Shown: positions 1 to 8,085 of the stretch, one piece after another
How the letters are laid out: each line of letters begins with the position of its first letter
How positions within the stretch are numbered: position 1 is the stretch's first letter
Source: Oxalobacteraceae bacterium
GTDB lineage: Bacteria > Pseudomonadota > Gammaproteobacteria > Burkholderiales > Burkholderiaceae_D
DNA length: 64,000 bases
Assembly: GCA_013284265.1 (NCBI GenBank)
Contig: JABTBR010000001.1
Coordinates: 186,001-250,000, forward strand
Direction: 5' to 3'
Made by a program: the position numbers and the translations under genes
The notes under the pieces: generated by a model
Seen by the model: only the letters and a program-made list of their open reading frames with translations
Databases searched by the model: none
What the model was told of the DNA's origin: nothing

Positions 1-738
1 GCCTTTGCTGCGGCGGTAGTCGATGACGCCGGCCAGTTCGATGATGCGGGCCTGGTGGTCGCTGCATTTGCCGCCGCTGTCGCGGCTGCGGCACAATTCG
101 TATTCCAGCTGTTCGGGCGTGCTCACCCGGACCACCGTGCCGCCTTTGCCGCCCGTCACGGCGCGTCCATAGCCTTGCGGCTTGCTGGCGTCATAGTCCT
201 TCGGCAGATACAGGTTCAGACGGAACAGCACCTTGCTGTCCGCGTCGCTGGCGCTCCAGATCGGCGCCGCCGGGCCATCCTGCGGGAAGCCGGACGGCAG
301 CCCGGCAGTCTTCACCACGGCCGCTTTCCAGCTGGCGTCATTGAAGCCGACGCTGGTCCAGTCGCCATGTTCATCGCGCGGCGCGGCGCCTGGCCACGCC
401 AGGGTTCTCCATTGCGTGCCGCTGCCGGTGCGGCCGAATTGCCCGCTGAGCTGGGCCAGGACAAAGGGCGCCGCGCTGCTGCCGCGCGTGGCGTTCAGGG
501 CGATGACGTTGTCGCCCGCCACCAGCGCCGCGTCGACCGCCACGCGGATGCCGGCGCTGGCGGCGCGCCCCACATAGCGTCCGTTCACATAGGCTTCAAT
601 CACATCGGCGCCTTGTGCCAGCAAGGCGCCTTGGATGGAGCTCGCCGCTGTGGCGGGCATTGAATGGATGATGAGCGCGGCGGCTGCCACGAACAGACCT
701 GCCCGCCGCAGCGACGGCGGCATGGAAAAATGCTTCAT
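1..738 (-). CDS. pectate lyase, N-terminal part (runs off window)
   Basis: The frame is open from the ATG at 738 to the left edge (246 codons, no stop). Residues 1-35 or so look like a Sec signal peptide (MKHFSMPP, then an Ala-rich core ending near MPATAAS), so the enzyme is exported. The middle part resembles a jelly-roll-like N-terminal domain. From about residue 190 the reading GYGRAVTGGKGGTVVRVSTPEQL, followed by RIIELAGVIDYR, is the typical opening of the polysaccharide lyase family 1 (pectate lyase) beta-helix, which cleaves polygalacturonate by beta-elimination. The Ca-binding and catalytic residues lie outside the window. Divergent from the GntR gene. An alternative is another parallel beta-helix carbohydrate enzyme. 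Confidence is good for the fold and moderate for the substrate. Confidence 0.75.
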   Translation of the reverse strand, partial: MKHFSMPPSLRRAGLFVAAAALIIHSMPATAASSIQGALLAQGADVIEAYVNGRYVGRAASAGIRVAVDAALVAGDNVIALNATRGSSAAPFVLAQLSGQFGRTGSGTQWRTLAWPGAAPRDEHGDWTSVGFNDASWKAAVVKTAGLPSGFPQDGPAAPIWSASDADSKVLFRLNLYLPKDYDASKPQGYGRAVTGGKGGTVVRVSTPEQLEYELCRSRDSGGKCSDHQARIIELAGVIDYRRSKG

Positions 739-970
739 TGCGATGTGTCCCCTGTAGTGTGTGTGTCGTTATTTTTTCGAGCCAGGATAGCTGGCGCGTT
801 CATACAGTAGGCGTGGCCGTTTTCCGCCACCAATGAATTTTCAATCGTGCGCGATCACAAAACAGATATCGATATGCGTGGCCACAAGTTCTGAATTCCG
901 CATATGAAAGCGCGTTTTGATTCGTTCCCAAGCGGGAATGCCGTCGATAGACTTGCCTTCATTCGTACAT

Positions 971-988
971 AACCTGTTATGACAGGTT
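971..988. promoter_or_regulatory. perfect inverted repeat, probable operator of the GntR regulator
   Basis: AACCTGT (971-977), TATG, ACAGGTT (982-988) is a perfect 7-4-7 palindrome immediately upstream of the GntR gene. GntR/UTRA regulators bind palindromes of this size and commonly repress their own operon. The ATG at 979 lies inside this palindrome, which argues against it being the gene start. Confidence 0.6.
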
Positions 989-1005
989 TGGAAGGCAAGG
1001 CACCC

Positions 1006-1749
1006 ATGAAAAATTTTCGCACCGTCGAGTTGTCCCCGATTCCGCTCTACACCCAGGTCAAGGAAAACCTGCGTGAGCGCATCCTGGACGGCAGCTATCC
1101 GGCCCACGCCAAGCTGCCGGCCGAGAGCGAACTGTCCACCATCTTTGGCGTGAGCCGCATCACGGTGCGCCAGGCGCTGAACGATCTGCAGAAGGAAGGC
1201 GTGATCTTCAAGATTCCCGGCAAGGGCAGCTTCGTCTCCAAGCCGAAGGCCTTTCAGCAACTGACCCAGCTCGAAGGCTTCGGCGAAGCGATGACGCGCA
1301 TGGGCTATGAAATCTACAACCAGGTGATCAGCCACAAGACCATTGCCGCGCCGCCCCAGGTGGCGCAGCAGCTCAAGCTGGCGCAGGGCGAGGACGTGGC
1401 CGAGATCAAGCGCGTGCGCTTTCTGAACCGCGAACCGGTGTCGCTGGAGCTGACCTATCTGGCGCCGGAACTGGGCGAGCGCCTGCTGCGCGAAGACCTG
1501 GCCAGCCGCGATATTTTCCTGATCCTGGAAAACGACTTTGGCATCGCTCTTGGCCACGCCGACCTGCAGATCGACGCCATCCTCACCGACGACAGCCTGG
1601 CGCTGGCGCTGCGGGTGGAGCAGGGCAGCGCGGCCCTGCGCATCGAACGCCTGACCCATGCGGCCGATGGCCAGCCGCTCGATTTTGAATACCTCTACTT
1701 CCGTGGCGACGCTTTTCAGTATCGCCTGCAAATCGCCCGCCGAAATTAA
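1006..1749 (+). CDS. GntR family transcriptional regulator (HutC/UTRA type)
   Basis: A 247-residue regulator with an N-terminal winged helix (IPLYTQVKENLRERI, LPAESELSTIFGVSRITVRQAL, GKGSFV, about residues 8-75) and a C-terminal UTRA ligand-binding domain (about 85-240; EDVAEIKRVRF, EPVSLELTYL, ERLTHAADGQPLDFE). It would bind DNA as a dimer and release it on binding a small effector. The start at 1006 is chosen because AAGG precedes it by 5 bases and the upstream in-frame ATG at 979 falls in the operator palindrome. The stop is 13 bases before the flavoprotein start, so it heads the operon and very likely controls it. The effector is unknown. Confidence 0.9.
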   Translation: MKNFRTVELSPIPLYTQVKENLRERILDGSYPAHAKLPAESELSTIFGVSRITVRQALNDLQKEGVIFKIPGKGSFVSKPKAFQQLTQLEGFGEAMTRMGYEIYNQVISHKTIAAPPQVAQQLKLAQGEDVAEIKRVRFLNREPVSLELTYLAPELGERLLREDLASRDIFLILENDFGIALGHADLQIDAILTDDSLALALRVEQGSAALRIERLTHAADGQPLDFEYLYFRGDAFQYRLQIARRN

Positions 1750-1762
1750 TAAAGGAATTTTC

Positions 1763-3526
1763 ATGCAAACCCATATCCAGACTGTCGATGTACTGGTGAT
1801 CGGCGGCGGCACCGCCGGACCGATGGCGGCCGCCAAGGCCAAGGAAGCCAATCCCGCGCTGCGCGTGCTGCTGCTGGAAAAAGCCCACGTCAAGCGCAGC
1901 GGCGCGATTTCCATGGGCATGGACGGCCTGAATAACGCCGTGGTGCCCGGCTTCGCCACGCCGGAACAGTATGTGAAGGAGATCACCACCGCCAACGACG
2001 GCATCGTCAACCAGAAGACCGTGATGGCCTATGCGGAGAACAGCTTCGGCATGATCGAGGAGCTGGACCGCTGGGGAATCAAGTTCGAAAAAGACGAAAC
2101 CGGCGACTACGCGATGCGCAAGGTACACCACATGGGGACCTATGTGCTGCCGATGCCGGAAGGGCACGACATCAAGAAGGTACTGTACCGCCGCCTGAAG
2201 CGCCAGCGCGTCGAGATCAGCAACCGCCTGGTGGCCACGCGCCTGCTGACGGCGGCCGACGGCAGCATCGCCGGCGCCATGGCCTTCGATTGCCGCACCG
2301 CGGACTTCCATGTGATCCGTGCCAAGACCGTGGTGCTGGCCACCGGCGCGGCCGGGCGCCTGGGCTTGCCGACTTCCGGCTACCTGTTCGGCACCTACGA
2401 GAATCCGACCAATGCGGGCGATGGCTACAGCATGGCCTACCACGCGGGCGCTGAACTGTCGGGCATCGAATGCTTCCAGATCAACCCGCTGATCAAGGAC
2501 TACAACGGCCCGGCCTGCGCCTATGTGACCGGCCCCTTCGGCGGCTTCACCACCAATAACAAGGGCGAACGCTTCATCGAGTGCGACTACTGGAGCGGCC
2601 AGATGATGCAGGAGTTCTACAACGAACTGCAGGGCGGGAATGGCCCGGTCTTCCTCAAGCTCGATCACCTGGCCGAGGAAACCATCAGCACCATCGAAAC
2701 GATTTTGCACACCAACGAACGTCCCAGCCGCGGGCGTTTCCACGAAGGACGCGGCACCAATTACCGCGAGCAGATGGTCGAGATGCACATCTCCGAAATC
2801 GGCCTGTGCAGCGGCCACTCGGCCTCCGGCGTGTGGGTCGACGAACATGCGCGCACCACGGTGGCCGGCCTGTACGCGGCGGGGGACCTGGCCTGCGTGC
2901 CGCATAACTACATGCTCGGCGCCTTCGTGTACGGCAAGCTGGCCGGCGAGGATGCGGCCCGGCGCTGCGCCACCATCGAACTGGCGGAGCTGGACGAGGC
3001 CCAGGTGGCGGCCGAACGCGAACGGGTGTGGGCACCCTTGAGCGTCAAGGATGGTTTGCCGCCGGCGCAGGTGGAGTACAAGCTGCGGCGCATGGTCAAC
3101 GACTATCTGCAGCCGCCCAAGGTGACGAAAAAGATGGAAATCGGCCTGACCCGCTTTGAAGCGATCCGCGCCGACCTCGACCGGATTTCTGCGGCCGGCC
3201 CGCATGAGCTGATGCGCGCGATGGAAGTGCATTTCATCCGCGACTGCGCCGAAATGGCGGCGCGCGCCTCGCTGTACCGCACCGAGAGCCGCTGGGGTCT
3301 GTACCACAACCGGGTCGACCATCCCGAGCGCAACGATGCGGACTGGCTGTGCCATGTGCAGCTGCAAAAGCAGGATGGCGCCATGAGCTGCTTCAAGCGC
3401 CCGCTGGAACCTTACATCGTCAGCCTGGATGAGCAGGAAAAACAGGCTTACCAAAGTCTCCGCATCAAGAAGGACGCGGATCAAGCACAACACAGGGAAG
3501 CCGGCGCCGAAGCCGTTCCCGCCTGA
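1763..3526 (+). CDS. AprA-like FAD-dependent oxidoreductase (fumarate reductase/adenylylsulfate reductase alpha family)
   Basis: A 587-residue flavoprotein. The N-terminus has the Rossmann FAD motif VIGGGTAGPMAAAKA, then LLEKAHVKRSGAISMGMDGLN, which matches the ERSGAVAQG-type segment of AprA better than SdhA/FrdA. Further family marks are VLATGAAGRLG, GGFTTNNKGERFIE and a C-terminal helical domain (RMVNDYLQPPKV; AEMAARASLYRTESRWGLYHNR). The start at 1763 follows AAAGGA; upstream in-frame codons overlap the regulator. It is directly followed by a two-cluster ferredoxin, as aprA and aprB pair, then by an ABC importer. No ATP sulfurylase or dsr genes are in the window, so dissimilatory sulfate metabolism is not implied. 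Probable role: two-electron redox step on an imported sulfur or organic compound. Substrate not known. Confidence 0.8.
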   Translation: MQTHIQTVDVLVIGGGTAGPMAAAKAKEANPALRVLLLEKAHVKRSGAISMGMDGLNNAVVPGFATPEQYVKEITTANDGIVNQKTVMAYAENSFGMIEELDRWGIKFEKDETGDYAMRKVHHMGTYVLPMPEGHDIKKVLYRRLKRQRVEISNRLVATRLLTAADGSIAGAMAFDCRTADFHVIRAKTVVLATGAAGRLGLPTSGYLFGTYENPTNAGDGYSMAYHAGAELSGIECFQINPLIKDYNGPACAYVTGPFGGFTTNNKGERFIECDYWSGQMMQEFYNELQGGNGPVFLKLDHLAEETISTIETILHTNERPSRGRFHEGRGTNYREQMVEMHISEIGLCSGHSASGVWVDEHARTTVAGLYAAGDLACVPHNYMLGAFVYGKLAGEDAARRCATIELAELDEAQVAAERERVWAPLSVKDGLPPAQVEYKLRRMVNDYLQPPKVTKKMEIGLTRFEAIRADLDRISAAGPHELMRAMEVHFIRDCAEMAARASLYRTESRWGLYHNRVDHPERNDADWLCHVQLQKQDGAMSCFKRPLEPYIVSLDEQEKQAYQSLRIKKDADQAQHREAGAEAVPA

Positions 3527-3537
3527 AGGAGAGCAGC

Positions 3538-3771
3538 ATGCCGATAGCATTCAACCCCACCAGCGTCCCCGTGCGCGTGGACGACGATTTATGCATCGCC
3601 CACAAGGGCTGCACCGTCTGCGTGGACGTGTGCCCGCTCGATGTGCTGGCGATCGATCTCAGCAAGGGCAAGGCCTTCATGAAGTTCGATGAATGCTGGT
3701 ACTGCATGCCCTGCGAGAAGGATTGCCCGACCGGCGCCATCACCGTTGATATTCCCTACCTGCTGCGCTGA
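3538..3771 (+). CDS. AprB-like small 4Fe-4S ferredoxin
   Basis: A 77-residue protein with two cluster motifs: CIAHKGCTVCVDVCP (C-x5-C-x2-C-x3-CP, about residues 18-32) and CWYCMPCEKDCP (C-x2-C-x2-C-x3-CP, about 52-63), enough for two [4Fe-4S] clusters. It lacks the long C-terminal tail of canonical AprB. GGAGAG lies just upstream of the ATG, 11 bases after the flavoprotein stop. It is likely the electron-transfer partner or small subunit of the flavoprotein, cytoplasmic. The electron donor or acceptor beyond it is not evident. Confidence 0.88.
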   Translation: MPIAFNPTSVPVRVDDDLCIAHKGCTVCVDVCPLDVLAIDLSKGKAFMKFDECWYCMPCEKDCPTGAITVDIPYLLR

Positions 3772-3803
3772 GCCAGCGCCCACCACTGAGATTGGAGAGA
3801 ACC

Positions 3804-5207
3804 ATGACCCTGCCCCCTAAACTGCTTGCCCTGCTGTTCAGTACCCTCGCCGTGGGCGCGGCCCAGGCCGAAACCATCCGCATCGCCATCGGCACCCAGG
3901 ACACCACCATCAACTGCGCCACCGGCGGGCTGCTGATCCGCGAGCTGAAGCTACTGGAAAAATACCTGCCGCGCGACGGCAAGTACAAGGATGCCCAGTA
4001 CGAGATCGAATGGAAGAACTTCACCTCCGGCGCGCCGCTGACCAATGAAATGGTGGCCGGCAAGCTCGACCTGGGTTCGATGGCCGACTTCCCCGGCTCC
4101 TTCAACGGCGCCGCATTTGAAAAGGCTGGCAAGAAAAGCCTGTTCATCACCGTGCTGTCGGGCAGTACCCAAGGCAGCGGCAACGGCATCGTCGTGCCCA
4201 AGGCGTCCGCCGTGCAGTCGCTGGCTGAACTGAAGGGCAAGACCATCTCGGTGCCGTTCGCATCGACCGCCCACGGCATGCTGCTGCGCGCCATCAAGGC
4301 ACAGGGCTGGGACCCGGAGAAGGACGTCACCATCGTCACCCAGGCGCCGGAAGTGGCCGGCTCCGCGCTGCAGAGCAACAAGATCGATGCGCATGCCGAC
4401 TTCGTGCCCTTCGCCGAACTGTTCCCGCACCGTGGCTTCGCCCGCAAGATCTTCGACGGTTCGCAGGCCAAGGCACCCACCTTGCACGGCAGCCTGGTCG
4501 ATTCGGACTATGCCAAAAAATATCCGGAGATCGTGACCGCCTTCCTGCGCGCGGCCATTGAAGCGGATCGCCTGATCGCCGCCGAGCCGGAAAAATACAG
4601 TGAGCTGATCGCCAAGGTCACCGGCATCGAAGCGGAAGTGAACTATCTGTTCCATGGCCCGCTGGGCTTGCAGACGCGCGACTTCAGCTGGAAGCCGGAG
4701 TACCGTCAGGCCGTCAAGACCTCGATCGACACGCTGCGCCTGATGAAGCGTACCGATAACGATCTGGATGTGAACACCTTCATCGACGACCGCTATATAC
4801 GCGCCGCCTTTAAACAGGCCGGCCAGGATTACGACGCGAAGCTGAAGAACTACGCCAGGCTGCCGCTGGCTGCCAAGGATGCGGCGACCGGCAAGGCGAT
4901 CGGCGATTTTTCGAAGGTGGTGCAGGTGTGGGTGGAGGGCGAGCCGCTGGTGCGCCACTATGCCGGCGCCGAGAGCGCGTTCGGTGCGCTGCGCAAGCTG
5001 GAGCAGGATGGCAAGAAGGTGCGGGTGGTGTATGCGCATGACCGCAGCAGCGGGATCAAGCTGTTTGCCAGCGATGCCTGGTTCGTCAGCGCCAAGAACG
5101 ATACCAGCGCCTTCCTGACCCGCGAAGCGGCCGATGCTTGGGCCAAGGCGCATGGCGGCAAGGTGGTCGATTACAAGGCCGCGCGTAGCGCCGTGGCCGG
5201 CGTCTGA
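3804..5207 (+). CDS. ABC transporter substrate-binding protein (SsuA/TauA-like) with NosL-like C-terminal domain
   Basis: A 467-residue periplasmic protein with signal peptide MTLPPKLLALLFSTLAVGAAQA. Residues about 23-350 are a type-2 periplasmic binding fold of the nitrate/sulfonate/taurine class (IRIAIGTQDTTINCATGG; VAGKLDLGSMADFPGS; LAELKGKTISVPFAST; SNKIDAHADFVPFAELFP). The family is usually 300-340 residues; here about 100 extra residues (about 370-467) resemble the C-terminal half of NosL: RVVYAHDRSSG, DAWFVSA, AFLTREAADAWAKAHGGKVVDY. The typical NosL copper-ligand Cys is not seen. ATG 3804 with GGAGAG upstream is preferred over the TTG at 3792. It delivers substrate to the permease/ATPase downstream, after an intervening palindromic repeat. 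Confidence 0.82.
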   Translation: MTLPPKLLALLFSTLAVGAAQAETIRIAIGTQDTTINCATGGLLIRELKLLEKYLPRDGKYKDAQYEIEWKNFTSGAPLTNEMVAGKLDLGSMADFPGSFNGAAFEKAGKKSLFITVLSGSTQGSGNGIVVPKASAVQSLAELKGKTISVPFASTAHGMLLRAIKAQGWDPEKDVTIVTQAPEVAGSALQSNKIDAHADFVPFAELFPHRGFARKIFDGSQAKAPTLHGSLVDSDYAKKYPEIVTAFLRAAIEADRLIAAEPEKYSELIAKVTGIEAEVNYLFHGPLGLQTRDFSWKPEYRQAVKTSIDTLRLMKRTDNDLDVNTFIDDRYIRAAFKQAGQDYDAKLKNYARLPLAAKDAATGKAIGDFSKVVQVWVEGEPLVRHYAGAESAFGALRKLEQDGKKVRVVYAHDRSSGIKLFASDAWFVSAKNDTSAFLTREAADAWAKAHGGKVVDYKAARSAVAGV

Positions 5208-5262
5208 ACAGCAAGCGGGCCGGGGTGAAGGCTTGCTGCCAGCGAGCCGCTGGAAGCAAGCC

Positions 5263-5330
5263 AAACCCGCGGCAAAGAGCCGGGGTCTGACCCGCCGGGT
5301 CAGACCCCAGGGTTCAGCCGTGGGTTTTAA
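5263..5330. repeat. palindromic repeat, copy 1 (GGGGTCTGACCC family)
   Basis: About 68 bases: an outer AAACCC...GGGTTTT pair and an inner GGGGTCTGACCC / GGGTCAGACCCC stem. One end is of the GGCAAAGAGCC type, the other of the AGGGTTCAGCC type. It lies inside the transporter operon, between binding protein and permease, so the RNA hairpin may alter downstream expression or mRNA stability. Confidence 0.85.
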
Positions 5331-5369
5331 AGAGGGCGCCGGCCCGCATATCGTGAATAGGATGCAAAT

Positions 5370-6242
5370 ATGAGCAGTACTCCTTCCACCGTCGCCAGCG
5401 AGCCTGCGCAAGCTGCCTTGCCCGAGCCGGTGCGTGCCGGCGCAAGCAACAGCACTGCCTCACCAGGCAAGGCCGCCCGCTGGACCCGCCGCATCGTCTC
5501 GCTGGCACTCTGCCTGCTGGCCTGGCACTGGGCCGCTACGCAGCATCTGAATCTCGGCCTGGTCACCTTCCAGAACGTGCCGCCGCCGGCCGAAGTGGCC
5601 AGCGCCGGCTGGGCGCTGCTGCAGTCGCCTTTGCTGCTGACCCATCTGAAGGCCAGCCTGCTGCGGGTGTTCTGCGGCTTCCTGCTGGCCGGCGTGGCCG
5701 GCATCGGCCTGGGCCTGCTGGTGGGCCGCTCGCGCTGGCTGGAAGACCTGTTGATGCCGCCGCTGGAAATGCTGCGTCCGATCCCGGCCGTGGCCTGGAT
5801 ACCGCTGGCGATCTTGATGTTCCCGTCGTCCGAGCTGTCGATGATCTTCATCACCTTCACCGGCGCGCTGTTCCCTATCCTGCTCAACACCGTGCACGGC
5901 GTGGAGAACATCGACCCGCGCCTGATCGCCTCGGCGCGCAGCCTGGGGGGCGGCCAGCGCGCCATCTTCACCGAAGTGATCTTGCCGGGCGCCGCGCCCA
6001 GCATCGTCACCGGCCTGTCGATCGGCATGGGCACGGCCTGGTTTTGCCTGGTGACGGCGGAAATGATCTCCGGCCAGTTCGGCATCGGCTACTACACCTG
6101 GGCCTCGTACACGATCCAGAATTACGCCGAGATCGTGGTCGGCATGCTGGCCATCGGCCTGCTCGGCATGGGGAGCAGCAGTTTGGTAAAACGCATCGGC
6201 CAGGCATGGATGCCGTGGCATATACAGGAGGGCAAGGCATGA
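5370..6242 (+). CDS. ABC transporter permease (SsuC/TauC family)
   Basis: A 290-residue inner-membrane protein with about six hydrophobic segments after a polar N-terminal tail of some 35 residues. The binding-protein-dependent transport EAA-like loop is present (ARSLGGGQRAIFTEVILPGAAPSIVTGLSIGMGTAW). MLRPIPAVAWIPLAIL is typical of the nitrate/sulfonate/taurine permeases. It forms the transmembrane channel with the ATPase that follows; the genes overlap by four bases (ATGA at 6239), indicating translational coupling. Confidence 0.9.
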   Translation: MSSTPSTVASEPAQAALPEPVRAGASNSTASPGKAARWTRRIVSLALCLLAWHWAATQHLNLGLVTFQNVPPPAEVASAGWALLQSPLLLTHLKASLLRVFCGFLLAGVAGIGLGLLVGRSRWLEDLLMPPLEMLRPIPAVAWIPLAILMFPSSELSMIFITFTGALFPILLNTVHGVENIDPRLIASARSLGGGQRAIFTEVILPGAAPSIVTGLSIGMGTAWFCLVTAEMISGQFGIGYYTWASYTIQNYAEIVVGMLAIGLLGMGSSSLVKRIGQAWMPWHIQEGKA

Positions 6243-7105
6243 GCAAGGTGGCGCAGGGACAAACTCAGGGACAAAAGCAAGGCCAGATCGCCATCGAGCA
6301 TCTGCATTTGCGGGTGGGGCAGGGCGCGCAGGCTTTCGAAGCGGTACAGGATATCTCGCTGACGGTGGCGCCGGGCGAATTCGTCTGCCTGCTGGGGCCT
6401 TCCGGCTGCGGCAAGTCGACCTTGCTGGGCGCGCTGGCCGGCCATCTGCTGCCCAGCCGGGGCAGCATCAAGGTCGACGGCAAAACCGTCGACGGTCCGC
6501 ATGCGGAACGTGGGCTGGTATTCCAGCACCACACCCTGTTCCCGTGGAAGAAGGTGGTCGACAACGTCGCCTTCGGCCTGAAGATGCAGGGCGTGGCCAA
6601 GGCCGAACGCCAGCGCCGCGCGCTCGAACTGCTGGAGCTGGTGGGCCTGAGCGAGTTCGCCGGGCACTATCCGGCCCAACTGTCGGGCGGCATGAAGCAG
6701 CGGGTGGAGATCGCGCGGGTGCTGATCAACCATCCGCGCGTGATGCTGATGGACGAACCCTTCGGCGCGCTCGATGCACAGACCCGGCTGATGATGCAGC
6801 AGCTGCTGCTGAAACTGTGGGAGCAGATCAAGACCAGCATCGTCTTCATCACCCACGATATCGACGAGGCGCTGTTCCTGGCCGACCGCATCCTGGTGAT
6901 GAGCCCACGTCCTGGCCGCATCATCGAAGAGATTACGCTGGACTTCGCGCGGCCGCGCAACGCCGACCTGGTGACGTCGGCGCGCTTCACCCAGCTCAAA
7001 CGCCACTGCCTGGCGCTGCTGCACCCGTCCGGTCCGGGGTTGCCGCTGGAACGACTCAGTCCCTTGGGTGCCGCGCCCGAGCGACGCCTGCAATTTGCCA
7101 TCTAA
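6239..7105 (+). CDS. ABC transporter ATP-binding protein (SsuB/TauB family)
   Basis: A 288-residue cytoplasmic ATPase. Walker A GPSGCGKST, Q-loop VFQHHTLFPWKKV, signature LSGGMKQRVEIARVL, Walker B VMLMDEPFGALD and switch His in FITHDIDEAL are all present. The MSPRPGRI segment is typical of nitrate/sulfonate/taurine ATPases. The start at 6239 overlaps the permease stop; an upstream extension of the frame is inside the permease gene and is discounted. It powers import of the ligand bound by the preceding binding protein. Confidence 0.93.
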   Translation: MSKVAQGQTQGQKQGQIAIEHLHLRVGQGAQAFEAVQDISLTVAPGEFVCLLGPSGCGKSTLLGALAGHLLPSRGSIKVDGKTVDGPHAERGLVFQHHTLFPWKKVVDNVAFGLKMQGVAKAERQRRALELLELVGLSEFAGHYPAQLSGGMKQRVEIARVLINHPRVMLMDEPFGALDAQTRLMMQQLLLKLWEQIKTSIVFITHDIDEALFLADRILVMSPRPGRIIEEITLDFARPRNADLVTSARFTQLKRHCLALLHPSGPGLPLERLSPLGAAPERRLQFAI

Positions 7106-7112
7106 GGACACT

Positions 7113-8075
7113 ATGAGCACCATTTTTGAAGACGACGATTTGAAGGATATCCATAGCCGCCTGGCGGACCGGGACAGCACCGTGCGCCGTATCGCCTTGC
7201 TGGAGCTGGCCGACTGGGCCGGCGACGAGCACGCGCCGCTATTCGTCGCGGCCCTGCGCGACCCGGCCCCGGAAGTGCGTGCCGAAGCCGCGCGCGCGCT
7301 GGAAGCGTTTGAAAGCACCGACGGCGTGGCCGGCCTGGTGCAGCTGCTCAGCGATGCCGACGAGACCGTGCGCCAGAGCGCCGCGCACAGCCTGAGCGAA
7401 TTGAAGGACCCTGCATCGGCCGCCGAATTGCTGCCGCATGCCGCCAACGCCAGCGCCTTTGTGCGCATCGCCGTGCTGCGCGCCTTGCGTGAATTGCGCG
7501 TGGCGGGCAGCTTCACGCCGGCACTGGCGGCACTGGACGATGCCGATGCCGCGGTACGGCGCGAAGCGGTTGCCGTGCTGGGCTATCTGAAGCAGGACGG
7601 CGCGCTGGCCGCGTTGACCAATCTGGTCAGCCATGATCCGGACGCCGAGGTACGCCGCGCCGCCGTCGGGGCGCTCGGTTTCGCCACCAGCGCGGACGCC
7701 TTGCCGGCGCTGCTCGATGGCCTGCGCGACCCCGCCTGGCAGGTGCGCGAAGAGGCGGCCACCACGCTCGGCAAGCTGGGACTGGCGCAGGCCGCGCTGG
7801 CGCTGATTTCGGCGCTGGAAGACGCGTACTGGCAGGTGCGCCTGCGCGCGGCGCGCAGCCTGGGACGGTTGCGCCACGCGGCAGCCTTGCCCGCGCTGGT
7901 GCTGACCTTGCGGCATCCGATCAGCAATCTGCGCAAGGAAGCGGCGCTGGCGCTGGGCGAGATCGGCGGCGCCGCGGCGCTGCCTGCGCTGGAGCAGCTT
8001 GAGCACGATGCCGATCCGGAAGTGCGCAAGGCCGTGCGGCTGGCGCTGAGCCAGATCCGCGCGGCGAACGCATAG
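7113..8075 (+). CDS. HEAT-repeat protein (PBS-lyase-like repeats)
   Basis: A 320-residue protein made almost wholly of about ten alpha-helical repeats of roughly 31 residues (for example DPAPEVRAEAARALEAF, DADETVRQSAAHSLSEL, DPDAEVRRAAVGALGF, DPAWQVREEAATTLGKLG, DPEVRKAVRLALSQI). No signal peptide, so cytoplasmic. HEAT repeats serve as protein-binding scaffolds. Seven bases separate it from the ATPase stop, so it belongs to the operon. Its repeated company with a Fe-S/flavoprotein pair and DUF971 suggests a maturation or assembly role for the redox enzyme; that role is inference. ATG 7113 follows AAGGA. Confidence 0.85.
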   Translation: MSTIFEDDDLKDIHSRLADRDSTVRRIALLELADWAGDEHAPLFVAALRDPAPEVRAEAARALEAFESTDGVAGLVQLLSDADETVRQSAAHSLSELKDPASAAELLPHAANASAFVRIAVLRALRELRVAGSFTPALAALDDADAAVRREAVAVLGYLKQDGALAALTNLVSHDPDAEVRRAAVGALGFATSADALPALLDGLRDPAWQVREEAATTLGKLGLAQAALALISALEDAYWQVRLRAARSLGRLRHAAALPALVLTLRHPISNLRKEAALALGEIGGAAALPALEQLEHDADPEVRKAVRLALSQIRAANA

Positions 8076-8085
8076 GGGAGGGCAG

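Noticed and set aside
979-981. Upstream ATG as the start of the GntR gene
   Set aside because: It lies inside the palindrome AACCTGTTATGACAGGTT and lacks a ribosome site; 1006 has one.
841-2010. Long minus-strand open frame opposite the GntR and flavoprotein genes
   Set aside because: High-GC antisense frame; its product is low-complexity and carries no recognisable domain, while the plus-strand genes are clear.
5263-5330. CRISPR-like repeat
   Set aside because: Copies are dispersed between genes with no spacers and are internally palindromic; no cas genes are present.
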